Part shown: one piece after another, positions 29,473 through 37,944 of the stretch
Numbering within the stretch: the first letter of the stretch is position 1
Layout: every line of letters starts with the position of its first letter
Assembly: GCF_900102685.1 (NCBI RefSeq)
Contig: NZ_FMZA01000003.1
Coordinates: 124,001 to 188,000 of the forward strand
DNA: 64,000 nucleotides
Source of the DNA: Melghirimyces thermohalophilus
GTDB lineage: Bacteria; Bacillota; Bacilli; Thermoactinomycetales; DSM-45169
Direction of reading: 5' to 3'
The notes under the pieces: model-generated
What the model was told of the DNA's origin: nothing
Databases searched by the model: none
The model's input: only the letters and a program-made list of their open reading frames with translations
Program-made: the position numbers and the translations under genes

Positions 29473-30771
29473 GTGACTGAATTGCGTTTTGAGACGGTGG
29501 ATGTGGATCACCTGAGGGTTCATGTCTGCTCTACGGATAAATTTAAGACCAATATGATCATCGCCCTTGTGCAGCAAGATCTCTCTCCGGAGACGGTGAC
29601 CCGTCACGCGCTCCTTCCCAGTGTTTTGCAACGGGGAACCCGTACGTACACCTCGACGGTTCAGTTGAAAAGAAAATTGGAGGAGTTATACGGGGCCTCG
29701 TTGTTTGGTGATGTGTTTAAACGGGGCGAACGGCATATCATGCAGGTGGGCCTGGAGATTCCCGATGATGCTTACCTGACGGAGACGGGGTCACTTTTGG
29801 AAGAAGGGGCTGCCTTTTTGGGTGAAATCCTCTATCAGCCGGCGACTGAGGGAGAAGCCTTCCGCGAGGATTACGTCCAGGCGGAAAAGAAAAATCTTCG
29901 TCAGAAGTTGGAAAGTTTGATCGATGACAAAATCCGATTTGCCGCCATCCGGTGTATTGAGGAGATGTGTAAAGAGGAGCCTTACGCCCTCTTCAACCAC
30001 GGCCGCCTTCAGGATTTGGATGCCATCGACCCGCAGAACCTTTATACATATTACCAGGGGTTGATGAAGAACCAGCCGATCGACCTTTATTTTGTAGGGA
30101 ACGTCACCCCAGAGCAGGCGGAAAAGTTGGTGAAGAACCACTTCCCGACCCAGGGTGGCCAACGAAGTGAGGTTCGTCCTTCCACTTCGAATCGTGTGCC
30201 TGATGAGGTCAAAGAAGTGGTGGATCGTCTCGACGTAAATCAGGGGAAATTAAACATGGGTTGCCGCACCCAGGTGACCCTGGCTGATGACGACTATCCG
30301 GAACTCCTGGTGTATAACGGTATCCTGGGCGGATTCCCCCATTCCAAGCTGTTTACCAACGTTCGAGAAAAAGCCAGCTTAGCGTACTACGCTGCGTCTA
30401 GGGTGGAAAGTCATAAGGGGGTCATGACGGTTCAGTCCGGCATCGAGATTGACAATTATCAGCGGGCGGTCGATATTATTCGCAAGCAGTTCGAACTGAT
30501 GGAACAGGGGGAGATCAGCGATTCGGAGTTGAGCCAGACGCAAGCGATGCTGACCAACCAGTTGAAGGAACGGCAGGATCGGGCCCATGACCTGATCGAT
30601 TCCCACTATCACGGGCTGTTAAGCGGGCGCAAGCGTCCCCTGGACCCATTGATTGAACAGATTAACCGAGTGACAGTTGCTGATGTGAAAGCGGTAGCCG
30701 AAAAGGTGAAACTTGATACGATTTACTTTTTGAGAGATAAGAAGGGGGGAGACGAAGGTGGAAAAAATTGA
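29473..30771 (+). CDS. ymfF: M16-family peptidase-like protein YmfF (lacks the zinc motif)
   Basis: A 432-aa M16-fold protein. Where active members have HxxEH, this one reads LPSVLQRGTRTY, so it is probably a non-catalytic partner. Conserved M16 parts are LKRKLEELYGASLFGD and the C-terminal GGFPHSKLFTNVREKASLAYY. Start: GTG 8 nt after GAGGTG. Its end overlaps ymfH by 14 bp, suggesting a heterodimer with YmfH as in alpha/beta M16 pairs; that pairing is inference. Confidence 0.9.
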   Translation: MTELRFETVDVDHLRVHVCSTDKFKTNMIIALVQQDLSPETVTRHALLPSVLQRGTRTYTSTVQLKRKLEELYGASLFGDVFKRGERHIMQVGLEIPDDAYLTETGSLLEEGAAFLGEILYQPATEGEAFREDYVQAEKKNLRQKLESLIDDKIRFAAIRCIEEMCKEEPYALFNHGRLQDLDAIDPQNLYTYYQGLMKNQPIDLYFVGNVTPEQAEKLVKNHFPTQGGQRSEVRPSTSNRVPDEVKEVVDRLDVNQGKLNMGCRTQVTLADDDYPELLVYNGILGGFPHSKLFTNVREKASLAYYAASRVESHKGVMTVQSGIEIDNYQRAVDIIRKQFELMEQGEISDSELSQTQAMLTNQLKERQDRAHDLIDSHYHGLLSGRKRPLDPLIEQINRVTVADVKAVAEKVKLDTIYFLRDKKGGDEGGKN

Positions 30772-32047
30772 ACACAGCCAGTTGAAAGAGACCATTTACT
30801 ATGAACAACTCCCCAACGGGCTTAAGGTCTATCTGCTTCCCAAACCAGGTTACAATAAGACTTACGCCACCTTTACCACCCGGTACGGCTCCATCGATAA
30901 CCATTTTCAACCGCCGGGAAAAGAGGAAATTCGGGTTCCTGACGGTATCGCCCACTTTTTGGAGCATAAGATGTTCGAGGAGCCAGAGGGAGATGTTTTT
31001 AATAAGTTTTCCAAACAGGGGGCTTCCGCCAACGCTTTTACCAGCTTTAATCGGACAGCTTACCTTTTTTCCTGCACGGAAAACGTGGAGAAAAATTTGC
31101 AGACGCTGATCGATTTTGTTCAACATCCCTACTTTACCGACGAGTCGGTGGAAAAAGAGAAGGGAATCATCGGTCAGGAGATCCGCATGTATGATGACAA
31201 TCCCGACTGGCGTTGTCATTTTGGCTTGATCGGTGCCATGTTTCAAAACCATCCGGTGAAAATTGATATCGCCGGAACCATCGAATCGATATCCAAAATT
31301 GATAAAGAGACCCTTTACACCTGTTACCACACCTTTTATCATCCCAGCAACATGCTCTTGTTTGTGGTGGGACCCATCGATCCAGAAGCGATTATGGATC
31401 AGGTCCGTCAGAATCAGGCGGACAAAGCCTACGAAAAGCAGGAGGATATTCGCCGCATCTACCCTGAGGAAGATGAGAAAGTGGCTCAGGAGAAGGTGGA
31501 AGCGCATCTGTCTGTGGGGATTTCCAAATGCTTGTTCGGTTTTAAAGAAAACCGGATCGGCTTAAGTGGTGACGATCTCGTCAAGCAGGAACTGGCTACG
31601 GAAGTAATGTTGGAAGCTTTGTTCGGCCAAGGTTCCGAGTTGTATCAGTCTCTGTATGATGAAGGGCTGATCGATGACCATTTTGGCTACGATTATACTT
31701 TGGAGGAAGGGTATGGATTTTCCATGGTGGGAGGAGACACAGCCGATCCCGACCAACTCCTCGCCCGGATCCGGGAGGAGCTTCCCTCTATCAAGGAAAC
31801 GGGTATTCCTGAGGAAACGGTGGACCGGATTCGAAAAAAGAAGCTGGGGAACTACCTTCGCTTTTACAATTCTCCGGAGTGGATCGCCAACCAGTTCACC
31901 CATTACCGTTTGAATGATACGGATCTGTTCAACATCATTCCGATGTTGGAGCAGCTGAAGTCGGAAGAGGTGAACAAACGGTTACAGGAACATATTGATT
32001 GGGATCGTTTTGCTGTATCCTTGGTTCGCCCGATCAATGAGCAGTAA
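30758..32047 (+). CDS. ymfH: M16-family zinc peptidase YmfH
   Basis: The catalytic member of the ymfF-ymfH pair. The inverted zinc motif HFLEH is at about residues 66-70, and the downstream zinc glutamate is in IIGQEIRMYDDNP. The 429-aa length is normal. The substrate is unknown. GTG start with AAGGGGGGA upstream. Confidence 0.92.
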   Translation: MEKIEHSQLKETIYYEQLPNGLKVYLLPKPGYNKTYATFTTRYGSIDNHFQPPGKEEIRVPDGIAHFLEHKMFEEPEGDVFNKFSKQGASANAFTSFNRTAYLFSCTENVEKNLQTLIDFVQHPYFTDESVEKEKGIIGQEIRMYDDNPDWRCHFGLIGAMFQNHPVKIDIAGTIESISKIDKETLYTCYHTFYHPSNMLLFVVGPIDPEAIMDQVRQNQADKAYEKQEDIRRIYPEEDEKVAQEKVEAHLSVGISKCLFGFKENRIGLSGDDLVKQELATEVMLEALFGQGSELYQSLYDEGLIDDHFGYDYTLEEGYGFSMVGGDTADPDQLLARIREELPSIKETGIPEETVDRIRKKKLGNYLRFYNSPEWIANQFTHYRLNDTDLFNIIPMLEQLKSEEVNKRLQEHIDWDRFAVSLVRPINEQ

Positions 32048-32057
32048 CGAATGATGG

Positions 32058-32084
32058 GCGTGCCTTTCGGGGCACGCTTTTTTT
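32058..32084 (+). terminator. Terminator after ymfH
   Basis: GCGTGCC/GGCACGC stem with six-base loop and seven T. Confidence 0.85.
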
Positions 32085-32101
32085 ATGGAGAGGGGGAGAA
32101 T

Positions 32102-32857
32102 ATGGACCGTCCTTTATCTGGGCAAGTGGCCCTGGTTTCTGGGGGAAGCCGCGGGATCGGTGCTGCAATCGCCCTTCGATTGGCAGATGCAGGGGCGGAT
32201 GTGGCTATCGCTTATCTCCGCTCCCGGGAAAAAGCGGAGAGGGTGGTCGAGCAGTGCCTCTCCCATGGGAGCCGCGCCATTGCCATTCGTTCCGATGTCC
32301 GTTCTCGGGATGCAGTCAACGAGGTGGTGGAAGCAACCCGCCGGGAGCTGGGAACCCCCCTTTTACTCGTTCACAATGCCGGCGTGGCGGGGGATAGCGT
32401 TTTGTTTCAAGATGTGACCGATGAGGAGTACAACCGGTTGATGGATACCCATGTCCGTGGCGGGTATCATCTGATTCAAGGGGTGATGCAAGAGATGGTG
32501 AGGCGCCGTTTCGGCCGTATCATCCTGCTTTCGTCTGTTTGGGGGGAATCAGGTGGTGCCGGAGAGGTGCTTTACTCCGCTGCCAAAGGAGCGGTCAACG
32601 GAATGACCCGGGCGCTGGCCAAGGAATTGGCTCCCTCAGGGGTGACCGTTAACGCTGTCGCCCCCGGCGCGATCGAGACCGATCTGTTGAACGCACAGTT
32701 ATCCGGTGAGGAGCGAAGGGAGTTGGCAGAAGCGATCCCGTCCGGACGCCTGGGAAAAGGGGAAGAAGTGGCCGCGATGGTTGAATGGCTCTGTCGCAGA
32801 GAAGCGGCTTATGTCACAGGTCAAATTCTCCATATAAACGGGGGTTGGTATCCATAA
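32102..32857 (+). CDS. ymfI: Short-chain dehydrogenase/reductase YmfI (FabG-like)
   Basis: A 251-aa classical SDR. Cofactor motif SGGSRGIG, structural HNAG, catalytic Ser in LLSSVWG and YSAAK. The C-terminal VTGQILHINGGWYP is typical of FabG-like reductases. The real substrate is unknown; position after ymfH matches B. subtilis ymfI. The ATG at 32102 follows AGGGGGAG; the in-frame extension to 32051 would start inside the terminator. Confidence 0.9.
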   Translation: MDRPLSGQVALVSGGSRGIGAAIALRLADAGADVAIAYLRSREKAERVVEQCLSHGSRAIAIRSDVRSRDAVNEVVEATRRELGTPLLLVHNAGVAGDSVLFQDVTDEEYNRLMDTHVRGGYHLIQGVMQEMVRRRFGRIILLSSVWGESGGAGEVLYSAAKGAVNGMTRALAKELAPSGVTVNAVAPGAIETDLLNAQLSGEERRELAEAIPSGRLGKGEEVAAMVEWLCRREAAYVTGQILHINGGWYP

Positions 32858-32942
32858 TCGGCATGCTCTTTTTTGTATAAGGAAAAGGGGATCGGATCAT
32901 ATTACCCGTAGAGGACATCATCCCCAAAGGAGGATAAAATCC

Positions 32943-33203
32943 ATGTCGGTCCTTAACAACTTCCAGGACTGGAAAAACTTCTTGAACGAACGCGTCGAGC
33001 AGGCACAAAGTTTAGGGATGGATAATGAAGCGCTCAACAACGCCGCTGTACAGATTGGCGAGTATCTCTCCAAGGAGATCGATCCCAAAAACGACCAGGA
33101 ACGCATGTTGAAGGAATTGTGGGACGCCGCAGACGAACAAGAGAAGCACACGATGGCCAATTTGATGGTCAAGCTGGTTCATGGCGGCGATCAACAGTCT
33201 TAA
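32943..33203 (+). CDS. ymfJ: DUF3243 family protein YmfJ
   Basis: An 86-aa helical acidic protein with ALNNAAVQIGEYLSKEIDPKNDQERMLKELW and a C-terminal HTMANLMVKLV, matching DUF3243/YmfJ. Function unknown. AAAGGAGG upstream of the ATG. Same place as in B. subtilis. Confidence 0.9.
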   Translation: MSVLNNFQDWKNFLNERVEQAQSLGMDNEALNNAAVQIGEYLSKEIDPKNDQERMLKELWDAADEQEKHTMANLMVKLVHGGDQQS

Positions 33204-33213
33204 TAAGGAAGAG

Positions 33214-33251
33214 ATGAAACACCCTTTATCGACAGGGTGTTTCATTTTTTT
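33214..33251 (+). terminator. Terminator after ymfJ
   Basis: ATGAAACACCCT and AGGGTGTTTCAT form a 12-bp perfect stem followed by a T run. Confidence 0.9.
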
Positions 33252-33279
33252 ATTCAAAGATATTATTAAGTAGCCGGGG

Positions 33280-33308
33280 TTCGATTCTCAACGGACATGT
33301 GGTATACT
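33280..33308 (+). promoter_or_regulatory. Promoter of ymfK-rodZ genes
   Basis: TTCGAT, 17 bp, TATACT with a TGG extension before the -10. Confidence 0.55.
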
Positions 33309-33383
33309 ATTAAACAAATTTGCAACCTTGTTTAAAGTCTCCTGAACAATTTGACAGACGGTCTTGCGGAAGGGTGTGTACAT

Positions 33384-34157
33384 ATGGGCGACCACGATTG
33401 GTATCTCGAATACCAAATCCATAAAAACCGACCTGGTCTGCTTGGTGATATCGCCTCTCTGCTGGGGATGCTCTCCATCAATATCCTGACCATCAACGGG
33501 GTGGAGAATCGACGAAGAGGGATGTTACTCAACACAAACGACCGGGAAAAGATCGAAGCCCTGAAACAGATCCTGAAGCGTATGGATAATATCACGGTCA
33601 CCGCGATCCGTCCGCCCACTCTGATGGATCGGATGGCGGTTCGCCACGGCCGTTATCTGGACCGATGTCTCGTGGATAAAAGAACGTACCGCTTTACTCG
33701 AGATGAGTTGGGTCTGCTGGTTGACTTTTTAGCGGAGCTCTTCAAAACGGAAGGGCATCAGCTCATCGGGATGCGCGGTATGCCCCGGGTGGGAAAAACG
33801 GAATCCGTGGTCGCCTCCAGCGTGAGTGCCAACAAAAGGTGGACCTTCGTCTCATCGACCCTTCTGAGACAGACGGTCCGTAAACAACTGGCGGATGATG
33901 AAATGGATTCCGATAATGTTTATATTATCGACGGGGTGGTTTCCACTCTGCGGTCGACGGAGCGTCACTTTATGCTGATCCGGGAAATTATGCGCATGCA
34001 TGCGACCAAGGTGATCGAACATCCGGATATCTTCGTCCGGGAGACGGAGTATGAGCTGGATGATTTCGACTATCTGATCGAACTGAGAAATGATCCGGAT
34101 GAAGTGATCAGCTATGATGTTTTGGATGATGACATTTCCACTTTTGATATCGGATAG
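33384..34157 (+). CDS. ymfK: YmfK family (DUF3388) protein with ACT-like and P-loop segments
   Basis: A 257-aa protein. Residues ~5-75 look like an ACT-type regulatory fold (YLEYQIHKNRPGLLGDIASL). Residues ~130 on contain a nucleotide-binding loop, GMPRVGKTES, and aspartate-rich C-terminal strands. It matches DUF3388, whose function is unknown. Start ATG 9 nt after AAGGGTG. It lies directly upstream of the RodZ-like genes, as in B. subtilis. Confidence 0.88.
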   Translation: MGDHDWYLEYQIHKNRPGLLGDIASLLGMLSINILTINGVENRRRGMLLNTNDREKIEALKQILKRMDNITVTAIRPPTLMDRMAVRHGRYLDRCLVDKRTYRFTRDELGLLVDFLAELFKTEGHQLIGMRGMPRVGKTESVVASSVSANKRWTFVSSTLLRQTVRKQLADDEMDSDNVYIIDGVVSTLRSTERHFMLIREIMRMHATKVIEHPDIFVRETEYELDDFDYLIELRNDPDEVISYDVLDDDISTFDIG

Positions 34158-34186
34158 AAATAGATGGGAATTCAGGAGGTACAGTA

Positions 34187-35359
34187 ATGTCTGGAATCGG
34201 AAACCGGTTAAAAGAGACAAGGGAAAACAAAGGCTTATCTTTGGAACAAGTGCAGCAGAACACCAAGATTCACATCGAATACTTGCGTGCATTGGAACAG
34301 GAGCAGTTTAATTCTTTGCCTAGTCCATTTTACGTCCGGGCTTTTCTGCGCACTTATGCTCACAGTCTGGAACTGGATGCACAGCCGTTGTTGGATCGTT
34401 ATGAGCGGTTGTCAGCTGCAGGAAGAGTGCAGGGGAGGCAATCTTCCTCTGCCAACCACGCTACACAAGGGCGGGAACGGGTAGGGGGGATGCGGCAGCG
34501 GCGCCCGATGCAACAGAGTCCCCGATTGGGACGAACTTATTCCCCCCGTTCTCAGCGGATGGCGCCCCCGTCCCCATATGGGCGGTCGGCCAGTGCTTTT
34601 GCTAATGAGAATCAGCAATCGCGACAACAAACGAATCCTTTGTCTCAGCAAGGGACAAGCCGTTTCCGGACGATTCCGCCAAGGCAGGCCCAACCATCGG
34701 TTTCCCAATCCACCCAGCGCTATCAACCGCCGGTGACCCCCCCTGGTGAGACAGGGACAGGGTCCCAACAAAATTTGCAGCAAACGTTAACCCCCCGTAA
34801 AGTCAGTCAAGAAATCAAACGTGGAATGGCGGAAGGGGATGGCAGACCGAAAAAAAGCGGCGCCAGCAAGTGGATGGTGCGAGTGGCTGCCATCGGAGCG
34901 CTGTTGTTGGTCTCTATCGGAGGTTATACAGTGATTACCACTGGGAGCGACGACAACCAGGTAGCCAAAAACGAGCAGCCGCAAGATGGAGGGGCTTCCG
35001 ACAAAGCGGATACTACGGATAAAGCGGAAGCAGATGCTCTAGATGCCCCAACCTTGACAAAGGTGGAGACCGGCGAAGAATTGGAAGGAGATCTTTACGT
35101 CCTGGAAAATGCTGATAAGTTGAAAGTGGAGATCAAGGCGAGCAAGGGAGATACCAACATCAATGTCGGCAGCAAGGTGAATCAGGTAGAGGATTCATAC
35201 GAGATTAGTGCGGGGGAACAGCGTACATTGTCCTACGACAAGTTTGTCTGGTTCCGTCTGACAAAGCCATCTAACACTCAAATTAAGGTAAATGGTGATG
35301 AGATCGATACTTTGGCTCAGGACGTTCCCAGAAGTTATCGGATTCAGTTGAAGAAATAG
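34187..35359 (+). CDS. rodZ: RodZ-like cell-shape protein, copy 1 (HTH, TM, DUF4115)
   Basis: RodZ links the MreB cytoskeleton to the membrane and affects cell shape. 390 aa: N-terminal HTH_25 domain (GNRLKETRENKGLSLEQVQ ... SPFYVRAFLRTYAHSLELD, residues 5-70), a long Q/R/S/P-rich disordered stretch (~75-215), one membrane helix (~229-250), and an extracellular DUF4115-type domain ending RSYRIQLKK. AGGAGGT upstream. First of three consecutive homologues; by position this is the ymfM orthologue. Confidence 0.9.
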   Translation: MSGIGNRLKETRENKGLSLEQVQQNTKIHIEYLRALEQEQFNSLPSPFYVRAFLRTYAHSLELDAQPLLDRYERLSAAGRVQGRQSSSANHATQGRERVGGMRQRRPMQQSPRLGRTYSPRSQRMAPPSPYGRSASAFANENQQSRQQTNPLSQQGTSRFRTIPPRQAQPSVSQSTQRYQPPVTPPGETGTGSQQNLQQTLTPRKVSQEIKRGMAEGDGRPKKSGASKWMVRVAAIGALLLVSIGGYTVITTGSDDNQVAKNEQPQDGGASDKADTTDKAEADALDAPTLTKVETGEELEGDLYVLENADKLKVEIKASKGDTNINVGSKVNQVEDSYEISAGEQRTLSYDKFVWFRLTKPSNTQIKVNGDEIDTLAQDVPRSYRIQLKK

Positions 35360-35380
35360 TAATGGCAGGAGGTGGGCCGG

Positions 35381-36541
35381 GTGTCGGTTAAGATCGGTCA
35401 CCGGCTCAGACAAGCCCGGGAGTCCCGAGGGTTAACTCTGGAGGAGATGGAAGCTCATACACGGATTGCCGCCCATGATCTGGCTGCGCTGGAAGCGGAG
35501 GACTTTGACCGCATCGCCAGTCCCTATTATGTACGGACCTATCTCAGGACTTATGCGCGCGTCCTCGGCTTGGACCCGCGGGAGATCGTGGAGGATTACC
35601 GTCGAGGAGCGGAGGGACTGTCGTCATCTCCTGCAGGCGGTATCGGTTACAGGGATGGTCGGCCTGGATCGAGGGCCCGCTCCCGCCGTTCCAGAAAATC
35701 CCGCCGAGATCGGGATGCGGTTCCACCTGCAGTGGAAGAGTCGAGTGAGGAGGAGTTCTCTCCTCCGTCACGCTTTAGCCGACTTCCCCGCAGGCATATA
35801 CGGAGCGAGTCTGATGAAGTGGAAGAAGAAACTGGAACTCCGCGGGGCGGAAACACCACCCCGCGGATAAGTATGCCGCCGGATTTACCAGAACCTCAGG
35901 AATTGGGGTTATCCCCTCGTCAAGGGCATCAAAGGTCGGAAGGTGCAGCGGATAGCCTTGAAGGCGAGTCGCTCAGCCGCAGCGGAAAACATGCAGCGAT
36001 GGGACGGGGCGGCCGAAAGAATCAGCAATCGAAGGATGATCAAAAGGACCGTTTAGGTATATGGTACACCCGCTTTTTAATCGCGATGGCTCTCTTGCTG
36101 ATACCGGCGGCCATATATGTTTTTTCGACAATGTCCGGAGATGAATCTGGCTCCGCCGACCCCGTTGGCCAGGATGAAAAATCAGAAGGTGATAAAGAAG
36201 AGACTGGATCGGCTGATACTCCCAAGCCTGTGCTGACTCCCTTGGAGATGGGCGGGGAAAAAATGGACCGTTATGAATTGGCTTACGCCGATCAGATTCA
36301 ACTCAAGGTGAAAGGCAAGGATGAATGTTGGTTGCAGGTTCGGGAACAGGAGATCGGCGATGCGCTGAAGGAATCCCTCCTGAAGAAAGAGGATGTTTTT
36401 TCCTATACCTATAAAAAAGGTAACGAACTATTTCTGGTATTGGCGCCCGCTTCCGGTGCAGAGGTGACCGTTAACGGGGAACAAGTGAAAACGTCCTCGT
36501 ATGATCACAAAAAGGTGATTCACATCGCCCTTGTCGATTGA
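35381..36541 (+). CDS. RodZ-like protein, copy 2
   Basis: Same architecture as the preceding gene: HTH_25 (GHRLRQARESRGLTLEEME ... SPYYVRTYLRTYARVLGLD), an R/S/E-rich linker (~80-225), a membrane helix (~230-252), and a DUF4115-like outer domain (~290-386). 386 aa. The GTG start at 35381 follows AGGAGGTG, 21 bp after copy 1, so both are probably cotranscribed. The copies are diverged outside the HTH, so this is not a recent duplication. Confidence 0.88.
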   Translation: MSVKIGHRLRQARESRGLTLEEMEAHTRIAAHDLAALEAEDFDRIASPYYVRTYLRTYARVLGLDPREIVEDYRRGAEGLSSSPAGGIGYRDGRPGSRARSRRSRKSRRDRDAVPPAVEESSEEEFSPPSRFSRLPRRHIRSESDEVEEETGTPRGGNTTPRISMPPDLPEPQELGLSPRQGHQRSEGAADSLEGESLSRSGKHAAMGRGGRKNQQSKDDQKDRLGIWYTRFLIAMALLLIPAAIYVFSTMSGDESGSADPVGQDEKSEGDKEETGSADTPKPVLTPLEMGGEKMDRYELAYADQIQLKVKGKDECWLQVREQEIGDALKESLLKKEDVFSYTYKKGNELFLVLAPASGAEVTVNGEQVKTSSYDHKKVIHIALVD

Positions 36542-36565
36542 AGCTCCCCGTCTGGGGAGCTTTTT
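36541..36565 (+). terminator. Terminator after RodZ copy 2
   Basis: AAGCTCCCC/GGGGAGCTT perfect stem with GTCT loop; its T run overlaps the -35 box of the next promoter. Confidence 0.88.
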
Positions 36566-36592
36566 GACAGGGGGGAGTCTCTCGGTTATACT
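36564..36592 (+). promoter_or_regulatory. Strong promoter for RodZ copy 3
   Basis: Perfect TTGACA, 17-bp spacer, TATACT. It makes copy 3 independent of copies 1 and 2. Confidence 0.85.
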
Positions 36593-36607
36593 GAACCAGA
36601 ACTTTTG

Positions 36608-36662
36608 CCGGGTTATGCCCATCTTCTGAAAGCTGAGAGAGGCAGAAAATCCCGGTTTTTTT
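36608..36662 (+). terminator. Attenuator-like hairpin in the leader of RodZ copy 3
   Basis: CCGGG (36608) pairs with CCCGG (36651-36655), with an inner TGCC/GGCA helix, and seven T follow. It lies between the strong promoter and the start codon, so it would end the transcript unless read through. No known riboswitch class was recognised. Confidence 0.5.
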
Positions 36663-36691
36663 GAGGTTCTGCAGGGAGGTGGAACAGGCCA

Positions 36692-37540
36692 GTGGCGAAG
36701 CCGACCGACCCGTTGAGAAAAGCAAGAGAGGCGGCCGGTTTGACGTTGGAGGATGTGAAGAGCCGGACCCATATACGGTTGCATGATCTACGGGCGGTGG
36801 AGGAAGGGGACTTCGACGCACTTCCAGGAAAATACTATACCCGAACATTGATTCGAAAGTATGGGGATTATCTCGGAGTGGATCCAGCCCCGATTTTGCA
36901 GGAGCTGGAACAAGAGAGGACGTCGGCAGTGATAGAAGAGGAAACGGCAGAGAAGGAGCTGTCCGTATCTCACCTCAGCCGGAAAGAGCGGTATCGCGCA
37001 GAGAAAGAGAAAAGCCTTTCTTTTCCCCAAAGTGTGGGCCGCTTCCTTCCCACTTGGTTGAAGTCCCCGCCTAAAAAGTACGTCTGGATTCTTTTGGCCT
37101 TTTTTGCGCTGTTGATCCCCGTTGCTATCTATGTTTCCTCTTCCGCAGAGGATCCGTCGGGGGAATCGAATGACCAAAAATCGGTTGACGCTCAGGATTC
37201 GAAGAAAAATGCGGAGGACGATGCCGTCGTTGAATTGGTAAAAGCGTCGGAAACTTATACCTACGGCGATATGTATGAAGTTTCCAAGGCGGATGAAGTT
37301 CAGGTGACCTTGGAGGCTAAGGAGGATACCTGGTATCGGTATCGCGCAGGGGGCCCGACAAAAAAGGTGAAAGAGGAAGCGACGATCCAAAAGGGAGAGA
37401 AAAAAACCTTCCGTCATCCGGAATGGGTCTCACTTTTGGTTGAAAGCCCTAACCAGGTCAAGCTTACTTTTAACGGCCATGTTATCTCTACAGAGGGAGT
37501 GACAGGCCAGCATGCTTATCAGTTGAAGCTGAAGAAATGA
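36692..37540 (+). CDS. RodZ-like protein, copy 3
   Basis: 282 aa. HTH_25 (DPLRKAREAAGLTLEDVKS ... YYTRTLIRKYGDYLGVD), a short charged linker without the long disordered stretch of the other copies, a membrane helix (~130-152) and a DUF4115-like outer domain ending QHAYQLKLKK. GTG start after GGGAGGTGG. Own promoter, leader and terminator. Function in shape or division is inferred from family only. Confidence 0.87.
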   Translation: MAKPTDPLRKAREAAGLTLEDVKSRTHIRLHDLRAVEEGDFDALPGKYYTRTLIRKYGDYLGVDPAPILQELEQERTSAVIEEETAEKELSVSHLSRKERYRAEKEKSLSFPQSVGRFLPTWLKSPPKKYVWILLAFFALLIPVAIYVSSSAEDPSGESNDQKSVDAQDSKKNAEDDAVVELVKASETYTYGDMYEVSKADEVQVTLEAKEDTWYRYRAGGPTKKVKEEATIQKGEKKTFRHPEWVSLLVESPNQVKLTFNGHVISTEGVTGQHAYQLKLKK

Positions 37541-37547
37541 TCGAGGC

Positions 37548-37581
37548 GCGGGAGCTGCTGAATAGGCAGACTCCCGCTTTT
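37548..37581 (+). terminator. Terminator after RodZ copy 3
   Basis: GCGGGAG/CTCCCGC outer stem with CTGC/GCAG inner stem, then TTTT that again overlaps a following TTGACA. Confidence 0.8.
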
Positions 37582-37609
37582 GACATGTGAGAAAGTGATA
37601 TATTATACT
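37580..37609 (+). promoter_or_regulatory. Strong promoter upstream of pgsA
   Basis: TTGACA, 18 bp, TATACT. Transcripts would have a ~310-nt leader before pgsA. Confidence 0.75.
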
Positions 37610-37800
37610 TACGATATTCGCGGGAAAAGAATGGGAACGTTCACCCTCTGGGCCCTGCTTTCTACGGGGGCTTGTTTTATGCTTTTGGATGCGAGTACAT
37701 AGATATTGACGCCGACTGGGTTACCATTGGCACAGGTCTGGAGCTGACGGTTTTTGCGCAAGCTGGATTATGGTAAGGTTAGGAGAGCAAGACCCGGCAG
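37610..37800 (+). other. Leader region before pgsA with fragmentary open frames
   Basis: No recognised gene. One frame encodes 23 codons from ATG 37631 after GGGAAAAG. Another, without a proper start, reads through ~37620-37776 (GLFYAFGCEYIDIDADWV and so on) and ends in TAA. They may be relics of a decayed gene or chance. Confidence 0.35.
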
Positions 37801-37944
37801 GTGGAAGAAACGCCCCTTTGTTTCCCGGGGGAGGCGATTACCTGGATGATCAACGGATGCGGAGAAGCGGCGGGACGGTTTATTTGCACCCTGCATCTTC
37901 CGATTCTGCGGGGGAGGGTTCGTCGACGTGAATCTGGCCAATAA
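37801..37944 (+). CDS. Possible small protein (47 aa) overlapping the pgsA start
   Basis: GTG start 13 nt after AGGAGAG; ends 17 bp inside pgsA. The product has a mixed hydrophobic centre (FPGEAITWMINGCGEAAGRF) and an arginine-rich end. No family recognised. It could be a leader peptide coupling translation to pgsA, or chance. Confidence 0.3.
   Translation: MEETPLCFPGEAITWMINGCGEAAGRFICTLHLPILRGRVRRRESGQ

Noticed and set aside
36601-36662. Possible TPP riboswitch before RodZ copy 3 because of CTGAGAGA
   Set aside because: The second conserved TPP block (ACCTGAT-type) and the overall three-way structure are missing, and the gene has no thiamine link.
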